A stretch of 64,000 nt of DNA, taken from contig NZ_BMYQ01000017.1 of NCBI RefSeq assembly GCF_014652355.1, positions 401 through 64,400 on the forward strand, read 5' to 3'. This DNA comes from Gemmobacter lanyuensis (GTDB lineage Bacteria; Pseudomonadota; Alphaproteobacteria; Rhodobacterales; Rhodobacteraceae). This document shows positions 8,379-16,961 of this stretch, piece after piece. Positions within the stretch are counted from its first letter, which is position 1. The number at the start of each line of letters is the position of its first letter. Made by a program: the position numbers and the translations under genes. The notes beneath the pieces are model-generated. The model did no database searches. It was not told the DNA's origin and worked only from the letters and a program-made list of their open reading frames with translations.

Positions 8379-9881
8379 TCAGAGATCCTCGCGTCCGCCG
8401 TCGCCCAGACGCAGGCCGCAATCGACCCGGTCAAAGCGACCGCCACCCAGATGAACCCAGTCCTTGCCAACCGAAGCCGCGAGGAATTCATCCCCGGCCC
8501 CGCGGGCCAGTTCGGCCTGCGGATGGTGCGGCAGAACCAGCATGCGTGCCAGGATCAGATAAGCAACAAAACCACAGGGAAAACCGATGACGAAGGCATA
8601 TTGCGACCACATCGCCGCAAGCCCGCCCGCGATGACCCAGGCCAGCATCCCGGCCACGTTCACGCCGCCGGTATACCGGTATTGGCCCTGCGGATTGAAC
8701 AGTTCCGGCACATTCACCTTGCGGCCACGGATCACATAGTAATCCGCCACCATGATGCCGCCGATGGCCGACAGGAACGCGCCATAATAGCCGAGGAACA
8801 CAAAGAGGTTATCGAGGATCTCCCAAGGGAAGCAGAGTGTGCCGACAACCCCCGCCAGCGCGACGCCGGTCTTGTAGCTGACCGACCGCGGCGCGAGGTT
8901 GATGAAGGTCAGCGCCGCCGGGATCAGGTTGGCCGAATTGTTGGTGGACCATTGCGCGAGAACCACCAGTGCCAGCAGCACCACCAGCACAAGGCCCTGC
9001 GCATCGGCCTGGATCACCTCGATCGGGTTCCAGTTGCCGGTGGCAATGAATGAGACAGCCCCGATGCCCGCGATCATGGCCTGCGTCACCGGCAGCGCCA
9101 CCAGCTGCGCCGCAAAGATATTGCGGTTGCGCTGGAAGAAGCCGCGTTCATGCGTGCGGGTTTTGACAAAGCGGGTCAGGTTCGGGATGTCGATGGCCAT
9201 GGTGGACCAGAAGCCCATATTGGCGATGAACAGCACCAGCAGTGACATCTGCCCCTCGGCCCGGAAGGTCCAGATGTTCAGCCCCTTGGTCTGGGCGATG
9301 CCATCGAGCGAAAAATACATCCAGACCGAAATCGCGATGATCGCCGGGGCAGCCAGCGCGGCCAGCCGTTCGACCGACTTGATCCCCAGCATGGTATTGC
9401 CGATCTGCATCGCGCCGAAGGCCAGGTACCAGACGAACCAGTTGGAAAATCCGAAGAAATATTCCCCGATCCCGTTCAGCGCCAGCGCCCCCAGATAGGT
9501 CTGGATGCCGAACCACATTGCCGCCACGACCCCGCGTGACACGGCGGGAAGGTGGGTGCCGTAGATGCCGAAGGGCGCGCGCAGATAAACGGCAAAAGAC
9601 AGCCCGTGTTCGGTGCCGATATCGGCCGTCAGGATCATGAAGGCGCCAATGGCGAGGTTGGCCAGAAAGATGGTCAGGATGACGGTTGCCAGCGAAAAGC
9701 CCCCGCCGATGCCGGTGGCGCCCAGTGAATAGGTGGCGATGATCACGGCGATGCCCACCCAGATCCAGGCATAGCCCAGCCAGCCGATCGGACGCTGGCT
9801 GGCCCTTGTGGGCAGGATGCTGTCTTCGATCAGGGCGGTGCGGGCGCCGGCCCTCTCGCCGGTCTGTTCGATCACGGTCAT
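8379..9881 (-). CDS. NCS1-family nucleobase/hydantoin:cation symporter
   Basis: 500 residues, about 12 membrane segments. Family features include GWLGYAWIWVGIAV near TM1, RAPFGIYG, and WSTNNSANLIPAALTF in the second half. NCS1 members (CodB, PucI, Mhp1) move cytosine, allantoin or hydantoins with Na+ or H+. As last gene of an operon with N-carbamoylsarcosine amidase and HyuA/HyuB, the likely substrate is N-methylhydantoin, creatinine or a related hydantoin; this is inferred from context. It lies 111 bases downstream of hyuB, with a hairpin between them. Confidence 0.85.
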   Translation of the reverse strand: MTVIEQTGERAGARTALIEDSILPTRASQRPIGWLGYAWIWVGIAVIIATYSLGATGIGGGFSLATVILTIFLANLAIGAFMILTADIGTEHGLSFAVYLRAPFGIYGTHLPAVSRGVVAAMWFGIQTYLGALALNGIGEYFFGFSNWFVWYLAFGAMQIGNTMLGIKSVERLAALAAPAIIAISVWMYFSLDGIAQTKGLNIWTFRAEGQMSLLVLFIANMGFWSTMAIDIPNLTRFVKTRTHERGFFQRNRNIFAAQLVALPVTQAMIAGIGAVSFIATGNWNPIEVIQADAQGLVLVVLLALVVLAQWSTNNSANLIPAALTFINLAPRSVSYKTGVALAGVVGTLCFPWEILDNLFVFLGYYGAFLSAIGGIMVADYYVIRGRKVNVPELFNPQGQYRYTGGVNVAGMLAWVIAGGLAAMWSQYAFVIGFPCGFVAYLILARMLVLPHHPQAELARGAGDEFLAASVGKDWVHLGGGRFDRVDCGLRLGDGGREDL

Positions 9882-9960
9882 GTTGAAGTCCCTGTTGTTG
9901 GAATGAACGTCTTTGTCGTGCGCCCGTGGTTTCAGGCGCCCGCTTTCGTCCTTGGTATGG

Positions 9961-9984
9961 AAAGGGCCGCAGAAGCGGCCCTTT
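9961..9984 (-). terminator. Intercistronic hairpin between hyuB and the NCS1 permease
   Basis: A perfect 10-bp stem AAAGGGCCGC/GCGGCCCTTT with a 4-base loop, 9 bases past the hyuB stop. There is no long T-run on the minus strand, so it may reduce read-through or protect mRNA 3' ends rather than end all transcripts. Confidence 0.55.
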
Positions 9985-9992
9985 CGGTTTTG

Positions 9993-11786
9993 TCAGCGAT
10001 GTTTCCGCAGGTTGGCGCGCAGTTTTTCCGTCGCGGCCATGTCCACAGTTTCCGCGTCAAGATCGATGGCCACGCCATAGACCTCGCGCGCGTGGGACAG
10101 GGTGCAGAACCCGTCCAGCACGTCTTCCAGCACCTTGATCGGCGGGCGGTTCAGCGGATCGCCATAGCCGCCGCCATTGGGGCTGTAATAGGTCATCACA
10201 TCATCCGCCTGCACGGCGAGACCCGAGAATTTTGAGGGCATCTCGCGCAGCTCGCCGGGTTTGGCGGGATTGGTGATGGTGCAGCGCCCGACCACCCCGT
10301 CATGGCCACCAAAAATACCCCATGGCGCATCGGTATGGCGTTCGGATTCATGGGTGATGAAGGCGGGCGTCAGCACCCGCTGCGCCTTGACCACCCCGAT
10401 CCCGCCCCGAAACTCGCCCGCACCCGGCGGCAGGTCGTCGCGCAGCTCATACCGATCGCAGATCATGGGGATATGCATCGCCAGGTCTTCCAGCGGGTTG
10501 TTGCGGGTATTGGCCATCAGGTTGTCGATGCAATCGGGCCCGTCCGACCGCGGTCGGCCGCCATAGGCGCCCTCATTCACCTCAAGGAAAACCCAGTAAT
10601 CGCCCGAGGGTCGCACCCCCGAATAGGCCGCAAAGCTGATCGAGGCCGAAGAGCCCGCGATCACCCGATCGGGCATCACCGGCGCCAGCGCCCGGAGGAT
10701 CAGGTCGATCATGCGGTTGCACTGGGTAAAACGGGCCTCGGCGCTGGCGGGGGCCTTGGGGTTGAAGATCGACCCCAGCGGCGCCGTCACCTTGATCGGG
10801 CGGAAGGACCCTTCGTTCGATGGCACCCGCGTGTCCGAGGTCGCGGCATCGAGCAGCAGCTTGCGGAAGCCCGCATAGGCGGCCACCTTGGTCGACCCTT
10901 CAAACGGCACGTTATAGGCGGTGGGTGTCTGGTCGGCCGATCCGGTCAGATCGACCTCCACCTCATCGCCGCGCACGCGGACAGTGACCTTGACCTTCAG
11001 CTGCTTGTCGCGGTTGCGGCCATCATCATCCAGCCAGCCTTCGGCCACATAATCGCCGTCGGGGATTTCGCTGATCCGCTGCCGGGTCATGCGTTCGGCA
11101 TAGTCCATCAGCTGATTGGCGGCGGCAAAGACCATGTCCTCGCCGTATTTCTCCAGCAATTCGACAAAGCGTTTCGCCCCCAGGCGGGCCGAGGCGACCT
11201 GTGCCTCGATATCGGCCACCAGCTGCTGCGCCGCGCGGCTGTTGCGGCGGATGTAGTTCCACATCGAGGTATTGGGCTGGCCCTTGCGGTAAAGCTTGGT
11301 CCCGGCAAAAAGCATCCCTTCGGCATAGACATCGGGGACATCGATGATCAGGCCCGGTGTCGCCGCCCCGATATCGACATGGTGGGCGGTGTTCCCGGCA
11401 AAGCCCACGAGCCGCCCCTGAAAGAAGACCGGCACGACGATGGCGAGGTCCGGCGTATGCGAGGCGCCGTAATAGGGGTGGTTATGCACCACCACATCGC
11501 CTTCGTACCATTCGTCATCCTCAAGCGTCTGGGCGATGCCGCGCAGATAGCCGGGGATCGATCCGATGTGCATCGGCGTCGATTCCGATTCACACAGCGT
11601 GTTGAAGTTCACATCGAACAGGCCCGCGCCCAGATCCTGGCTTTCGCGGATGATCGACGAAAAGGACATGCGATAGAGCACATGGCCCATCTCCTCAGCG
11701 ATGGTTTCAAAACTGCCGCGGATCACCTGCAGGGTGATGGGATCGACGGTGACGGCGGCGGCGGCGGGGTTGGTCATCAGGTTCAT
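9993..11786 (-). CDS. hyuB: Hydantoinase B / N-methylhydantoinase beta subunit
   Basis: 597 residues, full family length. Typical HyuB features: DPITLQVIRGSFETIAEEMG at the N-terminus, LFDVNFNTL, HTPDLAIVVPVF, and SSASISFAAYSG. HyuB acts with HyuA as an ATP-dependent ring-opening amidohydrolase (hydantoinase/oxoprolinase superfamily). The gene starts 14 bases after hyuA. Given the downstream-pathway amidase gene in the operon, ATP-dependent hydrolysis of N-methylhydantoin to N-carbamoylsarcosine is the best guess; 5-oxoproline or other hydantoins are alternatives. ATG at 11777 is a second possible start. Confidence 0.87.
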   Translation of the reverse strand: MNLMTNPAAAAVTVDPITLQVIRGSFETIAEEMGHVLYRMSFSSIIRESQDLGAGLFDVNFNTLCESESTPMHIGSIPGYLRGIAQTLEDDEWYEGDVVVHNHPYYGASHTPDLAIVVPVFFQGRLVGFAGNTAHHVDIGAATPGLIIDVPDVYAEGMLFAGTKLYRKGQPNTSMWNYIRRNSRAAQQLVADIEAQVASARLGAKRFVELLEKYGEDMVFAAANQLMDYAERMTRQRISEIPDGDYVAEGWLDDDGRNRDKQLKVKVTVRVRGDEVEVDLTGSADQTPTAYNVPFEGSTKVAAYAGFRKLLLDAATSDTRVPSNEGSFRPIKVTAPLGSIFNPKAPASAEARFTQCNRMIDLILRALAPVMPDRVIAGSSASISFAAYSGVRPSGDYWVFLEVNEGAYGGRPRSDGPDCIDNLMANTRNNPLEDLAMHIPMICDRYELRDDLPPGAGEFRGGIGVVKAQRVLTPAFITHESERHTDAPWGIFGGHDGVVGRCTITNPAKPGELREMPSKFSGLAVQADDVMTYYSPNGGGYGDPLNRPPIKVLEDVLDGFCTLSHAREVYGVAIDLDAETVDMAATEKLRANLRKHR

Positions 11787-11800
11787 GGTCTGTCCCTTCC

Positions 11801-13879
11801 TTACGCGCCGACCGGGCGGATGCGGGTATTGCCGTAGTCCAGCGTCTCGGCCACATAGCCGGGCGGCACGAGGGTCGTGGCATTGTGCTGGTGCAGAAGT
11901 GCCGGACCCGGCACCCGATCCCCCGCGAACAGCTTGGTGCGGTCATAGCGCGGGGTTTCCAGCGTGCGGCCGTCGTCGAAGGTGGTGGGGCGCACGAACA
12001 TCAGGGCGCGGTCGATGCTGCTGCCATCGGTGGGGGCGATGGTCGGGATCTCGATCCGCCGCACCGCGGCCGAACCAATGGCGCGCAGCGTGATCAGCTC
12101 CACCTCGGCCGTGCGATAGCTGTAGCCGTAATCCTGCTGATGCTGGTCGTGGAAACTGTCGGTGATGACATGGCGGTTTTCGGACGTGACCGGACCTTCG
12201 GGCATGGCGGCGCGCAGTTCGAACCCCTGACCGTGATAGCGGCATTCCGCAATGACGGTGATGGTCTGCTGATCGCGCGGGATGTCATCGCCATCCAGTT
12301 CCGCCTGCACCCGGTCGCGCAGCGTGGCCACGGCGGCGTTGATGCGGGCGTAATCAGCCGGGCCTGCCTTCATCAATTCGACGATGACGGCCTCGGTATG
12401 TTCATATTGCAGGTCGGTCTTCAGAAGGCCCACGGCGGCAGTGATGCCCGGCGCCACCGGCACGATGACATCCTTGCAAGACATTGCCTCGGCCAGGGCC
12501 ACGCCATGCAGGGGACCTGCGCCGCCAAAAGGCATGATGGAGAATTCGCGCGGGTCGATGCCGCGGGCCACCGAATTCGACCGGATCGCCAGCGCCATGT
12601 TGTTGTTGATGATCTTGATGATCCCCAGCGCCGCTTCCTTGACGGTCATGCCCAGCGGGCGGGCGATCTTTTCTTCGATGGCCTTGTGCGACAGCGCCGC
12701 ATCCAGTTTGAGGTCGCCCCCCAGTGCCATGTCGGGGTCAAGCCGCCCCAGCACGATCTGCGCATCGGTGACGGTGGGTTCGGTGCCGCCACGGCCATAG
12801 CAGGCCGGTCCCGGCTCGGACCCGGCCGACCGCGGGCCGACGTGGAAGGCCCCGGCCTCATCGATATAGGCGACCGACCCGCCGCCCGCGCCGATGGTGA
12901 CCAGATCAATCATCGGTGTCAGCACCGGATGGCCCGAGACATAGGTATCGCGCGGGTTCATGATCTTCACGCTGCCGCCCGGAATGGTCGAGATATCGGC
13001 CGAAGTGCCGCCGATATCGACAGTGATGATGTTCGCCTCGCCGGCCATGGCGCCTTCCGAGGCCCCGCCGATCACACCCCCTGCAGGCCCTGACATCAGG
13101 ATGCGGATCGGGCGTTTGGCGCAGGCTTCAACGGTCGAAACACCGCCATTCGACTGCATGATCCGCAGCTTGGAGGTAACCCCGGCCTCACGCAGGCGGG
13201 CATCCAGATCGCGCAGGTAGAAGGCCGTTTTCGGCCCGACATAGGAATTCATCGCCGCGGTCGAGAAGCGTTCATACTCGCGCATGACCTTGGCCACCTC
13301 GGACGAGAGGGTGACATAGGCGTCGGGCATCTCTTCCAGCACGATTTCCTTGGCGCGGCGTTCATGGGCATCGTTCAGGAAGGCGAACATAAAGCCGATG
13401 ACGACCGAATTGATCCCGCGCTTGCGGAACAGGGCGCAGGCATCGCGCACCGCCTGTTCATCCAGCGGCGTTGCCACATCGCCCGACGGCGGCAGGATGC
13501 GTTCGGACACCGAGATGCGGTTGCGGCGTTTCACAAGCGGCTGGCTCTGCCAGGGCACGTCGAAATGCAGCGAGAAATTATAGGGGCGCTTGTGCCGCCC
13601 GATATGCAGGATGTCGCGGAAGCCTTCAGAGGTGATCATTCCGCATTCGGCACCATTATGTTCAATGGTGATATTGGTGGCCGTGGTGGTGCCATGCACG
13701 ATGGTCTCCACCTCGGAGGGGGCGATCCCGGCCTTGCGGCAGATGCCCTGCACCCCGTCAACCACCCCGATCGACTGGTTTTTCAGCGTGGTCGGAACTT
13801 TGTGGTAGAACACCCCCTTCGCACATTCCAGCACGAGGTCGGTATTCGTTCCCCCCACATCGACGCCAATTCTGGCCAT
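11801..13879 (-). CDS. hyuA: Hydantoinase A / N-methylhydantoinase alpha subunit (ATP-dependent)
   Basis: 692 residues. The N-terminus RIGVDVGGTNTDLVLE is the phosphate-binding motif of the ASKHA-type ATPase fold, followed by VHGTTTATNITIEHNG. ITVDIGGTSADIS and GAGGGSVAYID are conserved in the centre. The subunit activates the cyclic amide by ATP-dependent phosphorylation before hydrolysis with HyuB. The start at 13879 is chosen because GGAGAG lies about 6 bases upstream; an ATG two codons earlier abuts the binding site. It lies 80 bases after the N-carbamoylsarcosine amidase gene, separated by a GC hairpin. Confidence 0.88.
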   Translation of the reverse strand: MARIGVDVGGTNTDLVLECAKGVFYHKVPTTLKNQSIGVVDGVQGICRKAGIAPSEVETIVHGTTTATNITIEHNGAECGMITSEGFRDILHIGRHKRPYNFSLHFDVPWQSQPLVKRRNRISVSERILPPSGDVATPLDEQAVRDACALFRKRGINSVVIGFMFAFLNDAHERRAKEIVLEEMPDAYVTLSSEVAKVMREYERFSTAAMNSYVGPKTAFYLRDLDARLREAGVTSKLRIMQSNGGVSTVEACAKRPIRILMSGPAGGVIGGASEGAMAGEANIITVDIGGTSADISTIPGGSVKIMNPRDTYVSGHPVLTPMIDLVTIGAGGGSVAYIDEAGAFHVGPRSAGSEPGPACYGRGGTEPTVTDAQIVLGRLDPDMALGGDLKLDAALSHKAIEEKIARPLGMTVKEAALGIIKIINNNMALAIRSNSVARGIDPREFSIMPFGGAGPLHGVALAEAMSCKDVIVPVAPGITAAVGLLKTDLQYEHTEAVIVELMKAGPADYARINAAVATLRDRVQAELDGDDIPRDQQTITVIAECRYHGQGFELRAAMPEGPVTSENRHVITDSFHDQHQQDYGYSYRTAEVELITLRAIGSAAVRRIEIPTIAPTDGSSIDRALMFVRPTTFDDGRTLETPRYDRTKLFAGDRVPGPALLHQHNATTLVPPGYVAETLDYGNTRIRPVGA

Positions 13880-13926
13880 TGTCATCTCTCCTGTTGGCGA
13901 TCCGCCTCTGACGGGCGGAATGAAGG

Positions 13927-13952
13927 GGCCGGGCCCGGTGACAGGCCCGGCC
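13927..13952 (-). other. Hairpin between the N-carbamoylsarcosine amidase gene and hyuA
   Basis: Nine perfect base pairs GGCCGGGCC/GGCCCGGCC around an 8-base loop, immediately after the amidase stop and before the hyuA ribosome binding site. No T-run follows. It may tune downstream expression or stabilise the mRNA. Confidence 0.5.
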
Positions 13953-13959
13953 GGAAGGC

Positions 13960-14682
13960 TTATTCCGCAGCGATCTTCTGCGCGGCGAGGCTGTCGATAT
14001 AGGCCACGCATTCATCGACGGTGTGGACGTCGCCGAATTTGGCGTCGATGTCGAAGAGGTTCCAGGCCACGGCGCCCGGCACGCGGTCGCCGATGCATTC
14101 CTTGACAGCGATGGTGCGGAAGCCGTCGGCGATGCCGTCACAGATCGTCTGGCGCACGCAGGCGCAGGCGGTGACGCCCGTCACAAGGATGGTGTCCACG
14201 TTGTTCGCGCGCAGGATGCCCGCCAGTTCGGTGCCGTGGAAGGACGAGGCGCGCTTTTTCAGCAGCGTGTATTCGCCCTCCACCGGGGCGATGCGGCTGT
14301 CGATGGCCCAGAGATCCTTGTTCTTCAGATCGACCACATCCACCGGGATCTTGTTGTGCCACAGACCCATGTCGGTGAAATCGGCGTTGCGGTCGGTGAT
14401 CTCATAGGCGGTGGTCACATGCACCACCGGCAGATGCGCCGCGCGGAAGGCCTTGAGCAGCTTCTGCATGCCGGGGATGATTTCGTTGTCCATCTTCTCC
14501 TGATCGCAGGTGAAGGGGTTGCCCGGACGGGTCCAGGCATTGGCCAGATCGACGCTGACCAGTGCCGGACGCTTGCCGAACCCGACCCGGCGCTGGAAGC
14601 CGCGCTGCTGATAGAGCTTGCTTGCGGTATCAAAGGCCTCTTGCAGCAGCCGGTCCAGTTCCTTGGTGTCGACGTCGCTCAT
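13960..14682 (-). CDS. N-carbamoylsarcosine amidohydrolase (isochorismatase-like cysteine hydrolase)
   Basis: 240 residues with the isochorismatase-like fold. The predicted triad is Asp45 (VSVDLANAW), Lys142 or Lys143 (KKRASSFHGT) and Cys175 (TACACVRQT), as in the crystallised Arthrobacter N-carbamoylsarcosine amidase. It hydrolyses N-carbamoylsarcosine to sarcosine, CO2 and ammonia, the last step of creatinine breakdown through N-methylhydantoin. First gene of the operon, with AGGAG upstream of the start. Other carbamoyl-amino-acid amidases share this fold, so substrate is inferred from the HyuA/HyuB/NCS1 partners. No creatinine deaminase gene is in the window. Confidence 0.8.
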   Translation of the reverse strand: MSDVDTKELDRLLQEAFDTASKLYQQRGFQRRVGFGKRPALVSVDLANAWTRPGNPFTCDQEKMDNEIIPGMQKLLKAFRAAHLPVVHVTTAYEITDRNADFTDMGLWHNKIPVDVVDLKNKDLWAIDSRIAPVEGEYTLLKKRASSFHGTELAGILRANNVDTILVTGVTACACVRQTICDGIADGFRTIAVKECIGDRVPGAVAWNLFDIDAKFGDVHTVDECVAYIDSLAAQKIAAE

Positions 14683-14829
14683 TTCGTTCTCCTGTCCTTG
14701 TCTATTGCAGCGCCGTCCATGCGAAGCGCCTGCGATGCGAGCGCCCGTCCGTGCCTTTTCTACAAGGGTTTGGGGCGGCTCTGTCAGGAAATCTGCCTGC
14801 AGAATTGACCAAGGGGAAATGGCGTGTCA

Positions 14830-14852
14830 GCAATTATTATTGCGCCTGGCGC
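14830..14852. promoter_or_regulatory. Candidate LysR operator of the hydantoinase operon
   Basis: Two small palindromes abut here: GCAAT-N4-ATTGC at 14830-14843 and GCGCC-T-GGCGC at 14842-14852. They lie 25-47 bases upstream of the LysR start in the divergent region of about 195 bases. LysR sites are often short dyads in this location, so this is a candidate autoregulatory and operon-control site. Confidence 0.4.
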
Positions 14853-14876
14853 ATCAATCAAAAAGGACGAAAAACG

Positions 14877-15791
14877 GTGAGAAACCTGCCGGGCCTTGAG
14901 AATGTGCAGACCTTTTTGGCGCTTGCCCAGGAATTGAACTTCCGTCGCACGGCAGACCGGCTGAACCTTGACCAATCGGCGCTGACGCGACGGATTCAGA
15001 AGCTGGAACAGAGCCTTGGTTTCCGGCTTCTGGAACGCACCACGCGCGAGGTTTCGTTGACCCAGGCGGGGCAGCAGTTCTACCACGACAATGCCCATCT
15101 GATGCGCGGCTATGAGGAGGCGGTTCTTTCCGCCCGCCGCATTGCCGAAGGCAAGTCGGGCGTGCTGCGCGTGGCCTATATGGCCTTTGCCGCGACCGAG
15201 CTGATGCCCTCGGCCATGACGCGATTCCGCCACAGCCACCCCCATATCGACGTGAAGCTGCAATATATCCGCACGCAGGGCCAGAAGATCGCGCTAGCCA
15301 ATGGCGAAGTCGATATCGGCTATATGATCGGCCCCTTCGACCACCCCGATTTCCAGACGCTGCAACTGTCGTCCGAGCCGCTTTATGTCGTGACGCCGCG
15401 CAACCACCCGCTGCTTTTGCGCCCCAAGGTCAGCCCCGCCGATCTGGCCGATCAGGACATCATCCTGGGCGACATGCGCGAATGGGAGGAATATCGCTGG
15501 CGTCTGAACGACATGTTCTCGGGCGAAGGTATCGCCCTGCGCGTGGCGCTTGAGGCGTCAAACACGCTCGCGCTGCTGGGGCTGGTCGCGGCGGGCCTGG
15601 GCGTGACGATCTACCCCGAAAGCCTGATCGGCTTTCTGGGCCGCAATGTCGAGGTCCGCCAGATCATGCACCCCGGCTTTCGGAGCAAGACCATTCTGGC
15701 CTGGAAGCGGTCGAACCGGTCGCCGCAGGTCAAGGCCTTTGTCGAGGTCGCCAAGCAGGTCGGATCACGCCATATGCCGCCAAGCCGTTAG
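14877..15791 (+). CDS. LysR-family regulator of the N-methylhydantoin operon
   Basis: 304 residues. The N-terminal helix-turn-helix contains NFRRTADRLNLDQSALTRRIQKLE (about 20-43), followed by an effector-binding domain with IGYMIGPFDHPDF and LLGLVAAGLGVTIYPESLI. Subfamily resembles BenM/CatM-type regulators. The start is a GTG at 14877 preceded by AAGGACG; upstream in-frame sequence has no binding site and poor protein character. Divergent from the amidase/hydantoinase operon, hence its likely activator. The stop codon directly abuts a transposase relic. Confidence 0.82.
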   Translation: MRNLPGLENVQTFLALAQELNFRRTADRLNLDQSALTRRIQKLEQSLGFRLLERTTREVSLTQAGQQFYHDNAHLMRGYEEAVLSARRIAEGKSGVLRVAYMAFAATELMPSAMTRFRHSHPHIDVKLQYIRTQGQKIALANGEVDIGYMIGPFDHPDFQTLQLSSEPLYVVTPRNHPLLLRPKVSPADLADQDIILGDMREWEEYRWRLNDMFSGEGIALRVALEASNTLALLGLVAAGLGVTIYPESLIGFLGRNVEVRQIMHPGFRSKTILAWKRSNRSPQVKAFVEVAKQVGSRHMPPSR

Positions 15792-15809
15792 CGCAGAGCT
15801 GCAAGGGCG

Positions 15810-15956
15810 GACACCACCGCGATCGCGCGCCTGAACAAGGTCAAGCGGCGCTCCGATGTCGTCGGGATCTTCCCCCACGAGGCCCCGATCATGCGCCTGA
15901 TCGGCGCGGTGCTGTTCGAAGCCAACGATGAATGGCACATTTGCGCCGCGCGATGA
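15810..15956 (+). pseudogene. C-terminal relic of an IS256-family transposase
   Basis: The plus-strand frame encodes TAIARLNKVKRRSDVVGIFP, then HEAPIMRLIGAVLFEANDEW and HICAAR before a stop. This matches the C-terminus typical of IS256-group transposases (RLNKVKRRSDVVGIFPN...IRLIGAVL.EQNDEW). Only about 48 codons remain, without start codon, catalytic DDE region or recognisable terminal repeats. It starts 19 bases after the LysR stop and ends against the torT stop, marking an old insertion or deletion boundary between two operons. Confidence 0.8.
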
Positions 15957-16961
15957 TCAATCAAGGTCTGGAAAGTAGTTGGATGGCGACAGGGAGAGGC
16001 CCTCCGCCGCGATGCCAGCCGTAAAGACGGTGATCTGAGGACCGATCTGTGGCTGTCCGAGGCTGCCGGCGATCGCCCTGTGCGCGGCGTCAACAGCGAG
16101 CCGCCCTTGTTCGATGGGGTCATCGAAGGGCGCGGCCAGGACCTTGCCCCCCACCAGCCCCCTTGCGACGCTGTGGCTCATATATGTTGCAGCAAGGGCC
16201 GGGGGGTGGGGGGCTGCGCGAAACAGCGCCATGGCCCCTTCGATTGCCGGGGCACTGCCGATGACCAGATCGGTCTGCGGATGTTCGGCCCAGGCCTGTT
16301 CCAGAAGCCGCAACTGTTCAGCTGTGCCTGTATCGGCGCCATAGGTGGCTGTGATCGTGATCGCAGACCCGTCGAGGCCTGCGCGTAGACCTTGTTCGGT
16401 GGGTGCAACCCAGCCGGCTTCGGCAGGACCTGACAGCAGGATTGCCTGCTGCATCGGCCCACCCGCCGGGAACCGCGCCGCCAGACTCTGGCCCAGCAAA
16501 CGCCCCATCTCGGCCCAATCGACCCCGATGCGCGCGACCAGCGCATCGGAATGCAGCTCATTCACCAGACCAATCACCGGATGCGCCTCGGCCGCGCGGT
16601 CGAGCGCGACCAAAAGCGCGGGTGCATCGGACGACACGGCCCCGATCAGGATGGCGCCGGGATCAAGATCGGCGCATTCCGACAGCTGCGTGACCTGCGT
16701 TTGCAGCGCGTCGTAACCGCCCGCTTCGAAAAACCGCAGCGAAAGGCCCAACTCGGCTGCCCGTTGTTCGAGGCCATAGGCCACACTTAGCCAGTATTCA
16801 TCCTTGAAATGCGGGACCAGCACGCAAAGCAAATCGGCTTGCGCAGCTGCCGCACCCGCTGACAGGCCCCCCAGCGCAACGATTGCTGCGCCGAGAAAGC
16901 GGCGGTAGACAGGGGCTATGCACCCCAGACGGTTCGACAAGCAGCTGCAATCGGTCTTCAT
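15957..16961 (-). CDS. torT: TorT-like periplasmic sensor protein of the TMAO respiratory regulon
   Basis: 334 residues: a leader with basic n-region and hydrophobic core (YRRFLGAAIVALGGLSAG) ending near AAAAQA at residue 42, then a periplasmic-binding-protein type 1 fold beginning LLCVLVPHFKDEYWLSVAYGLEQRA, as in TorT/LacI-type sugar binders. TorT binds TMAO and presents it to TorS. ATG at 16961 has GGAGAGG upstream, but then the gene overlaps the divergent torS by 44 bases at their 5' ends. A shorter start would require a rare codon. The assignment relies on fold and on torS/torR neighbours. Confidence 0.8.
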   Translation of the reverse strand: MKTDCSCLSNRLGCIAPVYRRFLGAAIVALGGLSAGAAAAQADLLCVLVPHFKDEYWLSVAYGLEQRAAELGLSLRFFEAGGYDALQTQVTQLSECADLDPGAILIGAVSSDAPALLVALDRAAEAHPVIGLVNELHSDALVARIGVDWAEMGRLLGQSLAARFPAGGPMQQAILLSGPAEAGWVAPTEQGLRAGLDGSAITITATYGADTGTAEQLRLLEQAWAEHPQTDLVIGSAPAIEGAMALFRAAPHPPALAATYMSHSVARGLVGGKVLAAPFDDPIEQGRLAVDAAHRAIAGSLGQPQIGPQITVFTAGIAAEGLSLSPSNYFPDLD

